This document shows positions 35,290-48,741 of a DNA stretch of 64,000 nucleotides, in pieces; position 1 is the stretch's first letter, and the number at the start of each line of letters is the position of its first letter. Both the position numbers and the translations under genes were made by a program. The stretch is from Anoplolepis gracilipes. Its lineage: Eukaryota > Arthropoda > Insecta > Hymenoptera > Formicidae. Under the pieces are notes generated by a model. The model did no database searches. It had not been told where the DNA came from and saw only the letters and a list, made by a program, of their open reading frames with translations. The stretch lies in assembly GCF_047496725.1 (NCBI RefSeq), contig NC_132972.1, positions 12,229,001 through 12,293,000 on the forward strand. Direction: 5' to 3'.

Positions 35290-37071
35290 TGCGAATAATT
35301 GGGACACTCACTACATGGCTGCGTAATTGCGCTTTTGACTTTTTTTCACAATACTATTTTACTTCAGTACATTTTTATTATTTTTTTTTACGTCTCTCTC
35401 CCTTCCCTCGCATCCCCTTTGACGTCGGATTACGTGCACGCGCACCTGCACCCGTGCCACAGACCGAGAAAATCAATAACCGCGAAAATTTCCATCGTTC
35501 CGGGCCATTTGAACCGTAGATTGTGCGAGTCTGCGGAAATTCCGGCTCGATTATCCGCATGGCCGTGCTTGCGCGGAAATTTTTGGTCGATGGATGTGTT
35601 ACACGACAAGGCCGCATACGCGCAAAAAAAGGCGCTTACTAGGCTCTAGTATCAAGATAAAATAAAGCGTAAAAATAAGATATGCAGAATACATAAAGAT
35701 ATAAGAATTCAAGCCATAAAACATAGCATGAACTATATATATTATTATAATATATGGACATTTGTGTGTGTTTTTTTTATATTTCTTTTATCTTATTTGT
35801 AATTAATTAGAACTCTCTTTAATACGCTTTCAGAAAGATCTAAGATATGATAACTCTGAAACTAGTTTAATCAATAAAATATTTAAAAAATATTTTTATA
35901 CTTTCCCTCTTTTCTCTCTATTTATCATTTAATTTAGTTATGCTTTATATTTGCTATTTTTCTTTATAAATATTCTCAAAAAGAGGAGTAAAAAAACTAA
36001 TTTTTTCTAAAACTCAAATAGTACGTTCTCAATGTCAACATCTCTAATTTAGAAACAAATCCCATAGGGACAGATAAACAACCCCAGGGAGCTCGAACAC
36101 GAAAACAATAGTAGTAGTAGTAGCGTTAATAAACGTTGTCCATTAGTGGGAAACGAAACAACGAGATCAGCAGATGTTGACCTTCTCGTTTAAGATTTCC
36201 ACGCTCGAATCAATCCCAAAATACGCAATAAGCGGGTCGATCTCTCCGTTTGTCGGACCAAAAGTGAACGCTCGTTACGACCCTTCGCCGGTTCTCCGCA
36301 CAACCGCCGTTTCTTCTATCATCCCCGCCACTTGTTTCATCCCTTGTATGTACATAACTGCCGCCCCATCCTCCGTCGAAACCTCGCTCCGTTTTTTCCA
36401 GCACCCTGCACACGTAACCACCCTCTACTTTCTTGTCTCTATTCGCTCGCATGTATCTTTGCGCGTGGGATAAAGAGGGAAAGATGGGAACAAACATAGG
36501 GCGCGTCGGGACGCGCGGAGCGCAAAAGGGAGGGAAACGCGGATAAAGACGCGCGCGCGGTACGGGAGGAGTCACTGGAAAATAGTCACGTTCCGGTTAA
36601 TTTCGAGCAACCCACGTCCCGTCATCCCCTTGCGCGTCCCCCTTCCTTTTCTCTTTTGTACACGACGTGTACCTGCGACTACCATCCTGCTATTCCACCT
36701 CTGCGTTATCTCGCACATTCTTGCTCTCGTCCGTCGTGAGAATTTTCGTTCATCCGCACTGCTGTTGGCGTGTTTCTTCGTTATATTACAGCTACATTTT
36801 TACCTTCTTCATGTCATTTTCTCCTTCTAATTCAAAAGCCGAAAGTTTAATTGTATGTATTGTCAATGCCTTGTTTATACAAGTAATACAGAGCTTCAAG
36901 CAATAATACGTTCTTGATGTATCATTGTGTTGACAAACTGGAGAGATTGCTTAAGGATTTATAATTTCTTGAAATTGCATGAGCTTCTTTCGATTTTTGT
37001 GCCGACGCAATATAAATAATTCAAAAATTGAAAAATGAGAGACGTAATAAATTCAAAACTTCAGAAAATTC
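35290..37071. other. non-coding; islands at 35390-35640 and 36060-36780
   Basis: Two GC/CpG islands with Pro/Arg/Ser-rich frames of 66-121 codons overlapping on both strands. (AGT)5 lies near 36108-36123. No domain, coherent splice pair or phylogenetically recognisable peptide was found. Confidence 0.4.
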
Positions 37072-37092
37072 TTTTTTTTTTTTTTTTTTTTT
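37072..37092. repeat. T21 homopolymer
   Basis: Pure T run. Adjoining sequence is AT-rich with no distinct body or matching flanks, so a retroposon is not called here. Confidence 0.85.
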
Positions 37093-40000
37093 ACTTTGAT
37101 ATTTTCTTAAATATCTAACTGTATTTTTGCAATATCCTCGATAACTTTATATCTCGTCATTAGCATTTCAATATTTTAATATTTATGTTTTAATTGGAAA
37201 TTAGTTGAAGAATTTATTAGTACAGAAAACTACAGAGAGAAAAAGATATTAGGAAGTAGTATATCGTATTTTCCGATACTCTTGCATCATGGAGGGGATG
37301 AAGTATATAGAGAGGGTGCCGACAGAGCCATTAATGCATCGTACTGTACGTCGTATGCACCTGTACATACGTGCGCTACTCGTAGAATAAAGGGCCATTG
37401 TCAGTTACGAGGACGCCTCCATCCAATCGATTATCGCTTGAATCGAGTCCTGGCATGTGCCTCCAGATAAAGGACTCCCTAGGATAATAGATATACATGC
37501 GGGCAAATACATGTGCATACAAACACGAATAAACGTAATGGTTTATAACACATTTAACGACATCATCTCTTAAAGAAAATTAATATCTGAAATTAGTATA
37601 TCTGAAATTGACTTTTGAAAAAGAAATTAATTAAACAATGATCTATATATATCGTACGAATATTGTATCGAGTAAACTCGGTCTTTATGCAGCTGCGCGT
37701 TGTATTTTAATGTAAATGGAACTAAGGTATATATGTCAATAAATGAAAAGAATGAAGAGAAATATGTTTGTGTAATCTGTGGAACTATGCGACTTTTATC
37801 AAAAATTCTAAAAATTACATCGTAAAAAAATAGTAGTAGTTTTTCTACATTTGATAAAAAAATATGACCTGGTTTTATATCACACAAAACAATTCTTTTA
37901 CGTTTTTCTTCTGAAACTTCTATGTTTTATTATGTGTACTATTTTTATTCTTAGATTAAATAATATGCTCGACCTATTTTCTGCTAATGTGTGTCAAATA
38001 CAAAGCGATATACATATAATGTATGACGATAAACTATATTAAATCGATAGACGTTGAAAGCGATTAATCTCATTTAAAGCGATAGATTGCGCGTTTAACC
38101 GAATTTTATTTTATTTATTATTTTTTAATAAATATACTATTAAATTACATTTCACGATTCTTTTATATGTAAATAAAAAAAAAGTTTTTTATATCAAATA
38201 TAAAACATCTATTATGATTATGTAAATATTCATGTTTTACTATATATCAACTAAGGGATATATATCAATAATAAGTTATTTAGAAGCAACAAAAAATCAG
38301 CAGTAACCTAAATTAGATATAAAAGTAACCGATGCAAATTAGTTTGCTGATGGATAATTAATTTAGTTTACTCTGTTTACATACTCTCTACATCTCTCTC
38401 TCTCTCTCTTCCTCGTAGATATTATTTCAGTTGTTTTGCAAGATTTACATGAAATATAATTATGCATATCATGCATAAAAACACAGTTTGAGTAAAAGTT
38501 TAGTAGAAAAGCTTGTATTATTTATAAATATTTATATAAAGTCATAAAATTTCTCTAGTTTTATTTTCTAACGCATAATTTCCAGTTTAAACAGAAAAAT
38601 TTAATTGAAGTAAAAATAATAACAATTTTTTACACAGTTGTGCTACATTTAATTTGAAAAAATATAAAAGTTGTTATTAAACAAATATATCTAAATTAAA
38701 CGCTACATTTTTATAAATAAAAAAAATATTAGCACAAGAGAAAGACATATAAAAAAACATTATAAAATTACAATTTCAGAAAATTATCTTTTATAGAAAA
38801 TGTTATTTTATGTCTGTAAATCTCATATATTTGTATTGCAAAAAAATTATAGAAAGCTATCAGTTATCCAAATATTTGAAAAGAAATAAAATATATTGTT
38901 ATTTTACTATTATTATTAACTTTTTTTAATAAACGAATAATTTATTTATGATACAAAATATTCTTTCCTAAATTTTTGTTAATTTTGTTATTATACATCT
39001 AACATACATCGAATATTTTCACTCCAAAGTGTCTAAATAATTGGCAAGCAGACCACCATTTTATGCTAAAGTTTTCATGTATTTTGCACGAAGGAAAAGA
39101 TCGAAACGACATCAAGATAAAATTGATTTTTGTATCATATTTGTTATCGAACAAAAGCACAATCTAGTCAGCTCAAATCAGATTTATACGTCACGGTATA
39201 TTATTGCCGACGTTTATAAACGATTTTTATGATTGGCATCCTTTATCCTGGAATATCGACGAAGAAGTCTTCTTACCGTAATTATAATGAGTCGCGTTTT
39301 AAAAGTCGTAATAATATCGTTCATTATTCTTTTTACAAAAAAAGCAAGCATAATTCATAGTAACGCGGTTTGATAAAATAGAAAAATAGAATAATCTGCA
39401 CGAGTATCATCAATCGATAATGGTATTCTCTTCTTTAAATATCATATCAACGAATTTCTCAGCGTGACCGAGTTTCTATATTCTTTCTCAACGAAGGTAA
39501 CACAGTCAAGCAAAAATAAGAATTTCCCTAGGGTGGGCGTCAAAATTAAAGAATAAATTTTCAGAAGACTCCCGGATAGAATTTAAGATTTGTAAAATTA
39601 AGTGCAGTTAATTTTTAAACAATGGCACAAGAAGAGGCAAACATACAAAAAAATATTTTAGCAGATTCTGAGAATTTTATTTTATGATATGAAATCTTGA
39701 TATGAATCTTTTAATCTATCGTTTTATTTTATTATTAAGACATTATCATAAAAATGTTCTCAATTCTGTGTGAGAGTTAAAAATATAAGATAATATTTTG
39801 TATGAATCTTTAATAGTATTAAAACAATGTATTATTAGAAAGAACATTTAAAAAATAATTAAACGCTTAAGAGAAGAATATTATGATGATTATTACACGA
39901 TCTCTCGTTTGAATCTGCTTCTGAGAAGCTTACAACGGCTTCGCATTTAGAATCTTAGCAACAGAAATTTCCTCTTTTCTTTGATCGTACAGTTTCATTA

Positions 40001-40740
40001 TAATAACGAGAACGAAGCAAGTGGTTTCGAGATAATTTTCACTCCCGCGTTTCGCCACCACCTTTCAGATCTTGAACACTGAACGCCCTTTATTTCTTTC
40101 TCCTGTTTCCTGCAACTTATCTATCTCTTTCTTACCGGATACGAATCTTACGCAATACGAAGGTCACGAGTTTTTATTCGCTGCCTAGGGAGTCAATTAA
40201 TTTTTACCGCGAGCTCGATTAATGCTTAACTTTCTTAATTCTTCGTGGTCTCTCCTCGTGAAATAACTGGAGGGCATTGCACCGTCTAAGAGAGAGACTT
40301 CAGATCTATCCTCCGAGGTAGAAAAAGAGAGAATGCCGAGCGAGAAAATAATTTCATTATCATGATAACGAATCTTTGAATACCAGCGAACTCTTGATTA
40401 CTTTCAACGTTTAATTCTCATTCCACTGAATTGATCAATTTGATGACTACCGTGAGACGGGCTAAGATTGCACCGACAGAGGTGACTTTACCACGATAGA
40501 AAATGTGTTTTACGATCGATTAATGTCTGAAAAAATAATGCACAAACTGTTGATTGAATTTTCGTACGATAATATTACATATATATTGATTATTATTATA
40601 ATATTATAATAATATTATTGAAGTAGGTCTATCTAGCACTTCGTTTACATAAAATTAATTACCTGCCCAATATTGTTATGCAACTTTTTAAAATATTATT
40701 TATTATCTGGCAAAATAGTTTGTTATAAGTCTTATAATAA

Positions 40741-40745
<5 letters not shown>
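37093..40745. other. long AT-rich non-coding stretch
   Basis: A small GC patch at 37270-37520 has a 62-codon frame without a domain. 37560-39230 is very AT-rich; weak GC patches at 39900-40530. No gene, TIR pair or long repeat was recognised. Confidence 0.4.

Positions 40746-40778
<33 letters not shown>
40746..40778. repeat. (AC)16 microsatellite
   Basis: Pure AC run followed by tatatgtg. Confidence 0.9.
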
Positions 40779-40783
<5 letters not shown>

Positions 40784-43769
40784 GTGTCATCGTATTATTT
40801 AAGCAATATATTTTAACAATAATAATTGATACAACTTTAAATCTTATTTAATATCAATGAATAATTCAGTTTTTTCCTACAATAAGAGTATACCATAATT
40901 ATTATAATTGACAAAAGTTGATCGCGATGACAAAACCTTTCAAGTTTGTATTGTACGCACGGGGCTTTTTTCTATATTACTCTCGAAGCGATGTTAAAAT
41001 GTTCCCTATGAATCATGCAATTTTTCTGGCCAGTCTTATCGTGCTCTCATCGTATTCCCTAAATACATACTGGATTTATATGTATTTTTAATCAGTGTTC
41101 GGATCGAGTTCTTCCCCAACCCCCAACCTACCCGTCGCTTGTGCCATTCTACCTTCCGTTCAAACTTGCCACGCGATCGTTTTCCCGCGGGACGAATTCG
41201 CCGCACGGGGACCTCCCCGACGAAACTCGATATTCGCAATTTCGCCTGACTGTCGCCGGAATCGAGAGGCAGAGGCCTCATCCTTTTTGTTCTTTACCGC
41301 CAATAGATTTCACGTCTTTCCTCGATCTTCTCACGTCTCGCCAATATCGTCTAATCTCTCGGTTTAAGCTCAATTTTTTTTTGTTTCTTTCTTCGTGTCT
41401 TTTGCACGCTCAACTAGCGAGTGAAATAAAGTAGCCATCAAATTGGTTAGTAATTGTTAAATTGTTCACAATAATCGAAAAACTATTTTAACAAGAAATG
41501 TAATTTTTCAAAGTGATAGAAAATAATTTTTTTTTATAGTTTGTTGAAAATAAGTTTGAATATTGTTTTTATACTGGAAAATATATTGGAAAATATATCG
41601 GTAAACTTAAAATGTATACTCATGTGACTTTTCTCTTTCTCTTTTTTATGTACTACATGATATATTTTAGAATATAAAAAAGTATTTTATTTTTTTTAAT
41701 AGCACGTACATACAAGAAAGGATATATAAGTAATTATTAAAACGTTCAAATAATTTTTTTTTATTACAATTAATTTTATGAGAAGCTTTATGATTTCTAA
41801 GCGCGAGATCTCCGTTTGTCCGGAAACTAGCTTTCACTCTGATTTGCGAAATACGATATCCGTTATTTGCGTCGGACGCAATCTTCGCAACCCAATACGT
41901 CGCGTGTTTGCTTCAAACATCTCGAATTCGCAACTCACTCCTGAAAAGAAGCAATTCATCAAGCAGGCACATTGTTGATGGAAACCTTGTAATTAGCTGA
42001 ATCGCACAATTTGCACTGACGGTAAATTGTGAAAAACGTACGATCCACAGATAATAACAAGTCAGTCATTGTCACTTCGTAATATCTTGCAAACAGATTA
42101 AAAAAATGACTTCATCTTTGTAATTATACACATGCCAAAATTTGTTTTTTTTTCTATTTGCCGTTGGATCCGATTTTAACTATCTTAAATATATAAATGG
42201 AAAATCATAACATTATTTAATTATAATCAATCAAGGTCATCGAATAAAAAATTATTTTCTCATTTTCATATATTTTTTATATATACATTACGACATTTTA
42301 AGGTGAATATTAATTTCCGTTACAGTAAAGGATGTCATATCGATATATATATATATATATAGGATGCGCAGACTACCTTTTCTATTTCTCGATTCATTTC
42401 CCGTCAGATATCCAGTTATCGGTGATAACTCAAATTTCTCCCATTCTTTTCAGATCTCTTTTATATCAATTGCATTTTTATTTGTCCTATATTAGAATTA
42501 TTGATATTTGCAGTTAGAAATAGAAGAAAAATATTATGCACATACTATGCTATTTTTACTATTGTATTAAAATTGATTAACGACAAATCACAGATAATAA
42601 TTTTTTTCAACTTGATATTGAAAGGCTTACCATCTTTCCAAGTTTTTCAGAAATATAAATACTAAATTTCTACTCGTTTAATCGATTATTTAATGTTATT
42701 AAATTACAATATTTATTTATAATTTCTTATTTTTAAATATTGTATGATTTTACACAGTCGAAGAATTAAACTTTACACTGCATATATATGTTACACTGTT
42801 TGTATGTGTATATTTCATTACATTCTGCAGACTCTATATAAAATTTAGTATTTATAAAATACAGTAATACACAAATGTAACTTCAGTTACAACTTTTATT
42901 TGGGATGGGAAGTGTCAAGAACCCTTGTTCCAGGTGCCAATATACTTAAAACCGGCGTCGTCTTGCAATCTGGCGCAATCGCAAGGGAAGAGCGCTGTTT
43001 CGCGCCGCGGGACGGATATTGGAACGGATTTTCGAATATAGCGCGCGGGACATGGGAATCTCCGCCTTTACAACGGTCAAAGTATATTTTACTTCGCTAT
43101 GCGCTCATGTATTATTCAGATCCCCACCCCGAAGACCGTTGCCGCGCTATCATATTTTGTCACGCGCTCTTGCGCCGACCTGCACGTTGCAAACTGCAAC
43201 GTTTTAACGAATCGCATCATCTCCCGGATCTTCTCGACGTTTGTTAAATATAATGACGAGGCTCTTTCGCGCGTACCTCCATAATAATAGGGATTTTCAC
43301 AGGCGAGATGTCGATACAAAAAAAAATATATAAAGCAATCGGAATGTCACAGGTTTGTGAGAACTATAGGATAACTGTAGTGGCAAAAAAGAAAATAAAA
43401 TCGAAAATATGATTGCTAGGAGCAATAATAAAATTAGTTATATTGGAAGAGTGTTATTGGAATTATGTTATTTGTCATAAATTACGTGAATCATCTAGTC
43501 TTCTAATTATAGAATCCAGACTCTCTGTATTAATTATTAGAAACTATTAACCTATCAATAGAACTTGGAATTTGCTCTTTAATAGTCTCTAATTAAACGC
43601 GCGTCTGTGCTGAAGTTGAGTAATCACTTATTTAAATTACATAAGTACAACATTAAAGTGTTTACGCATACATTCACGAAATGAGACATTTACATGATTT
43701 TAGAAATAATTAAAAAAAAATAAAATTAACTTATGTATATATTAAATATAAATAATAAATATAAAATAT
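40779..43769. other. non-coding; islands at 41090-41430 and 42900-43290
   Basis: The islands carry frames of 60-115 codons overlapping between frames and strands, with no domain. 41440-42890 is AT-rich with an (AT)n run at about 42341-42360. No gene is supported. Confidence 0.4.
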
Positions 43770-44282
43770 ATAATTCAGAAGGTATATTGGTTAGGTGACC
43801 AAACTGGCAGAATTGAGCTTATATTCATTTATTCGATGTTAAACAAGCTTCTCATGACAACGACTACGTTTCGACCTTTGGTTTTAGGTCCTTATCAAGT
43901 CTAAAATTTAAAAATTGAAAATTTGCGTAAGAATTTGACGTTATACATTATTACGACCTTAAATACTTATCGAGTTATTTGTTGTGATTAATCAAAATAT
44001 AAAATAAAAGATCGTAACTGCCCATACCTTTTCAGACGATGAGCAGTAATTATCACATAGTTGTCTGTTACACATCACAAGCACGTCAAAAAGCAGACTG
44101 AAATCTCCTTCAAAAACAGTGACGACCAAACAAACAGAGGTCGAATGTCGTTAAAAATATTTAAAGATATTGTTGTAAATTGGGTTTAAATTTAAAATGA
44201 ATTATAATTTAAAAATAGACGCGGAAAATTAATAGTATTTAATGTCAGTTTGGTCGCCTAACCAATATACCTTCTGAATTAT
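43770..44282. mobile_element. TIR element, 513 bp, with decayed hammerhead-like core
   Basis: 37-bp terminal inverted repeats (ataattcagaaggtatattg... at 43770-43806 and its complement at 44246-44282) differ at one visible position. The interior has no transposase frame. On the minus strand, about 43905 down to 43855, it reads cttgataaggacc ... ggtcgaaacgt. This follows the order of a hammerhead ribozyme (CUGAUGA, stem II, GAAAC) with an extra U and a G-to-A change in the CUGAUGA box; GGACC and GGUC can pair as stem II. Such cores are known from Penelope-like elements and related retroelements. No clear cleavage triplet is placed, so activity is unlikely. Flanks are AT-rich and no target duplication is clear. 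Confidence 0.65.
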
Positions 44283-46251
44283 TTCATCGCTGGTGATATC
44301 ATTCACTTTTTATTTTATAAAATATATAATACATAAAATATAAAATATAAATTATTTATACATTAAATTTTTAAACTAAAAAAAAATTGAAAATGCGCTG
44401 TTCTATCACACATACACCAAGGAAAATATTTAATTTTATAAATTACAACAATCTTAAAAATGCAAGTTGACATGTAAATATTGCACGTGTATTTTATTAA
44501 ATTATTATTATATTATTTTTAATTAGTATGATAAATATTCCTTCGTTGTTCTATAAAAAGAAAACTAGCGACGCAAATAATGCTAACCATTCGACATGAC
44601 CATTGTCCCCACTTTTGCAAGATTGCAAGAAAAATAGAAGAAACTGCTGTAGCAGACAGGATTGTAAAGAGGAATATGGGCGATGGAGGAAAGGGGAAGA
44701 GAAAAGGAAAGAGTTGAAGACAATGAGCTGCAGCTTTATAATGTTCGACTCTTCGGAGTCCGTCGAAGAAATCGTTTTCTTGTAACCTCCCTTCCGACTA
44801 ATTAAATTGGTGGATACTCATCCTCTGCCCATGCTCTCCCCGCTTCTCCAGGTCGATCGATCAAAGACGAAATGAGCTTTCATTATCCGATCGTTTCGCA
44901 TTCGCGGCAAGCTTCGGGCGATTTGAATATTTTTCCTCTTTGGGGATCTAATGGATCCCGGATGCCTCTCGATTTTCCGCGCGTCCCCCATCGCAAATGG
45001 AGAGCCTTATAATGCGAAAAATAGAAAAGATGTTTGAAGGAAAAAGCAGCGCGAAGTGATATTAATGCGGGGAAACGATCTCCTCTCCTTGGACTCTAGG
45101 ACGAATTCACCTCCGTTGACTCTATTAAACGCGATTCTACTCCTTCGACAAAGAAAACTCTTGAGGGGAGGATGCGACTTTCTCGTCGGTGTTCCATCTC
45201 GAGCGGGTCGCTTGTGGAATTGAAGTAAAATCTTTTCGATTGAAGGAAAATCGGATCAATGAAGTTTACGGATGGATAAAAAATCTCGGGAATATTTTGC
45301 AAAGAGCTATTGCATAAAAAATATTTATATATGTGTATATATTTTTTTTTCTCAATCTATTGTTCTAACATTTCATTCTTTCTATTTTATAAATAATTCA
45401 CATTCATATAAAAAGTAAAAGAGATATAATAATATAATTTTTTAATCTACATATTTATTTATTCTATTACATTATTTTTTCATTTATATCTTTTAATAGA
45501 CTTTCTGCCGTTCGTAGGTTGATCTTTTTCCTGGGAAATTTTGAACGTAATCCATAAGAGCGGTGAAAGAGCAGTAAATTTTTTAGACTTTCTTTTTACA
45601 CTTTAATCTCATATTTTTTTCTAGAAATCTACGTTCTAAATTGTGCTATCTTTGTACGCGTAGATTAACATAGTCGTAGTAAATTGCATTTTTTTGTGTT
45701 CCTGGGATTTTGGAAATTTTGCTGACTATCTACCATCTCGTCGCAATTATCCACGTCCTCGTTCACATTTTACAGAGAATCGTTAGCAAATATTATGCAC
45801 GGATAAAAGGAAGTGCAAGACATTAATACGGAAAAGGAGCTTGTCGTACGCGCAAGCTAGCGAATCCCTTTCTACTGATTCCGTTAAACATGATTCTTGC
45901 ATGGAGGAAGTAAGTACCTACTTTTACCACTACTTCTCGTAGAGTCACAATCGAGAATTGAGAAAAGAACCTTCCACGATAGACAAATAAATGACCGAAT
46001 AGGTACATTTTAAGCGCACAGTATTCTCTATCTCGCTATGGCAATGTAATCTTTTTTTATTATTATTATTTTTTTTTTTTTTTACGAGAGTTCTTTCGCT
46101 TGTACTTTTATATTCGCTTGTTTATATTTTCGTTGAAAATTCGATAAATTTGATCAAGTGACTAAAAGAGAAATATAACGTTTTTATGAAAATTAAGTTA
46201 TCATTGTAAATAAATTTTGAAGACTGAATAATATAATATTTTTATTCCACT

Positions 46252-46254
<3 letters not shown>
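44283..46254. other. non-coding; island at about 44580-45260
   Basis: The GC-richer island has frames of 60-68 codons without domains. 45300-45480 and 46020-46250 are AT-rich with T runs near 46064-46083. No gene is supported. Confidence 0.4.

Positions 46255-46329
<75 letters not shown>
46255..46329. repeat. (AG)n microsatellite, about 75 bp
   Basis: The longest dinucleotide tract in the window, with a single AAAG interruption near 46303. Confidence 0.95.
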
Positions 46330-48689
46330 TACACATAGTAATTTTGCTGTGTATAAGTTTACAAATGAATATTATTCGGAAAATGATTTGATTTCTGTAT
46401 TATATTATTTGTGTCCATACAATTTATGTTAATAATTTTAAATTACTAATTTTACATTTTAAATACATAGAAAATTTTATGTATTTATTATAAAATGAAA
46501 CAAGTTATATTTAAGTTTGACTTTCTGATTTATAATAAACAAAAATTATTTCACAATGCTTACTGAAAATAATTTATATAAGCATCAGTAAATCTCCTCT
46601 ATTTCTGATTTACTTTATTGCTTTTGATATTTTTTCCACGATTTCAATTATAATCAATGACGTCAGATTTACATTCACTTTTTCTGACGATAAATATATT
46701 TTTATATTAAAGAGTATGCCCATCGCGTGTGAGTAACGCAAGAAGTTTGAGAGTTGCGCGTACATTGGATGAATAATTCATACATTTGTACGACGTTTAA
46801 CAGTATCGTAGATAGCGGTAAAAATCGGCATCTCGTTTTTTGATTGATCTCGATAAATATTATCCTAAGAAAGAAAGGTACCATCTTAGATTACGAGTCG
46901 CTTAATGAGTGGTCGATCGAGGATTTTGCGTAATTTGCATAATTTTTTGTCGTGTACGATACACCACAAAGCTTCGGAAACCTTGTTCAAACAGCCATAA
47001 TTACTGAAAATACAGCGACAGATATGTATATAGATCTGTATTTAATGGAAGTAGATTTCGCCAAACATGAATTGATTTTCTAGAAAAATCTGTTTTTTTG
47101 GTATCATTTTTTCTTAATGGTTTTATTCCTTTTTAATTATTTTATTTGTTTTATTAATTCATTTCTTTTTAACCCGTTTTTTTCTATTCAATTCTAATGA
47201 AGAACCAATTTTTTATTAGTTCTTCGGTAACCTCAATCTATGGTTAAAAGTATAAGATAAAACTATTCGACGATATATACGTATTCGTTCAAATTAATGC
47301 CGGATCTCTTAAGCCGATCGGGTTTGATGAGAACGCTAGCTGATACGTTATTCATCGGCGAGTATCGATTCGCGTATATTAGTATGGCTCTCCCGCGATG
47401 TCCATGTGACATCGAAAAGCAATTTACGAAAGCGGGTCGGTATATTACAAAAAAGACATTCTTTCGTCTCTTCAATCTGCTAAGTAGTTCTATAGTCTAA
47501 GAAATATATACACAAGAAAATAATAATTTATAATACGGTATACGCGAAATATTTCTAAAATACCAAAAATAAAAGTTGCAAGATTGACGCGATTAATTTG
47601 AGCATAAAAAGTAATTACAATAATTTTTTATAATTAAGAGAAACTATAAATAACAACCACGTAAGAAATAAAATTTTAAAATAAATTTTTAGCTAAATTA
47701 TCTTGTAAAAAAAAGGAGATAAGTGTAATATATATATAATACAATATAAATGCGTAAAAATATATGTGTATGCTATAAATGTGATAATCCAATGTATGTT
47801 TATAAAAGTCGACAACACTTCATTAGTTGGAGTATTTATAAATTATAAACATTCTTCATAAATTCAATTATTTGTAATTATAAACGTTGAAGTTTTTAAT
47901 TAAATTCAATTGTTTCGAATAATTGCAATAGGTAAGTTATATTAGCTTCTACTTTTTCATGGCTCGTACAAGCAACAATAATTTGCTATATATGCAAGTC
48001 CCGACGTTATTGCGCAGATGCAAAATTCTACTTAAGCGTGTTTGCATAGCTTGTCGCTCATTAAAATTGCGATAGAAATTTCGATGAGGTGGGAGGAAAG
48101 GATGGGGATAACTGGTAAAGCAACATCAGCAATATTGCAGAGATCGACGAAACTTTACGAAACTCTACTCGTTAGGAGCGAGTGAAACGAATGCTTACAC
48201 GGATGAATCATTACGCTAATTAATTAACGCTGAAAATCTGACCGAGTCGCGAGTGTATCTCTGCGGTTCTGCATATTCACATATACGTATACAAATACAA
48301 GCTTACATCGAATCGCAACATGATTCAGATTAAAAATTTTAAATACCGCTCACTTTATATAATGCTCAAATGATATCAATTGACATCTAATCTAAAACAC
48401 GTGTGTGTGTGTGTGCATGTGTGTAAAATAGACATAAATGATAAAACATAATAGTAAATTTAAATACAACTGATATTGTTCAGAGAGAAAGTTACTTCCT
48501 GTACAACACTATATACTATACGGCATGGTTATTTTTCAACTTTAAATATAGATATTTTGTGTTAATACATATATTTTATATTAAAACACATTTATTATAT
48601 TTTTATAGACACTAGCATTTTAAATAGGTACGAGTTTAATATCTATCTCTTATTTTTTATTTATTAAAAATATATTAGAATTATATATG

Positions 48690-48691
<2 letters not shown>
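46330..48691. other. non-coding, mostly AT-rich
   Basis: Weak GC patches at 46700-46930, 47270-47480 and 47990-48290 carry frames of 60-70 codons on both strands without domains. A (TG)n run lies near 48401-48424. No gene is supported. Confidence 0.4.

Positions 48692-48739
<48 letters not shown>
48692..48739. repeat. (AT)24 microsatellite
   Basis: Pure AT run. Confidence 0.95.

Positions 48740-48741
<2 letters not shown>

Noticed and set aside
37072..37092. T21 run as a second retroposon tail
   Set aside because: Neighbouring sequence is ordinary AT-rich DNA with no distinct body and no flanking duplication.
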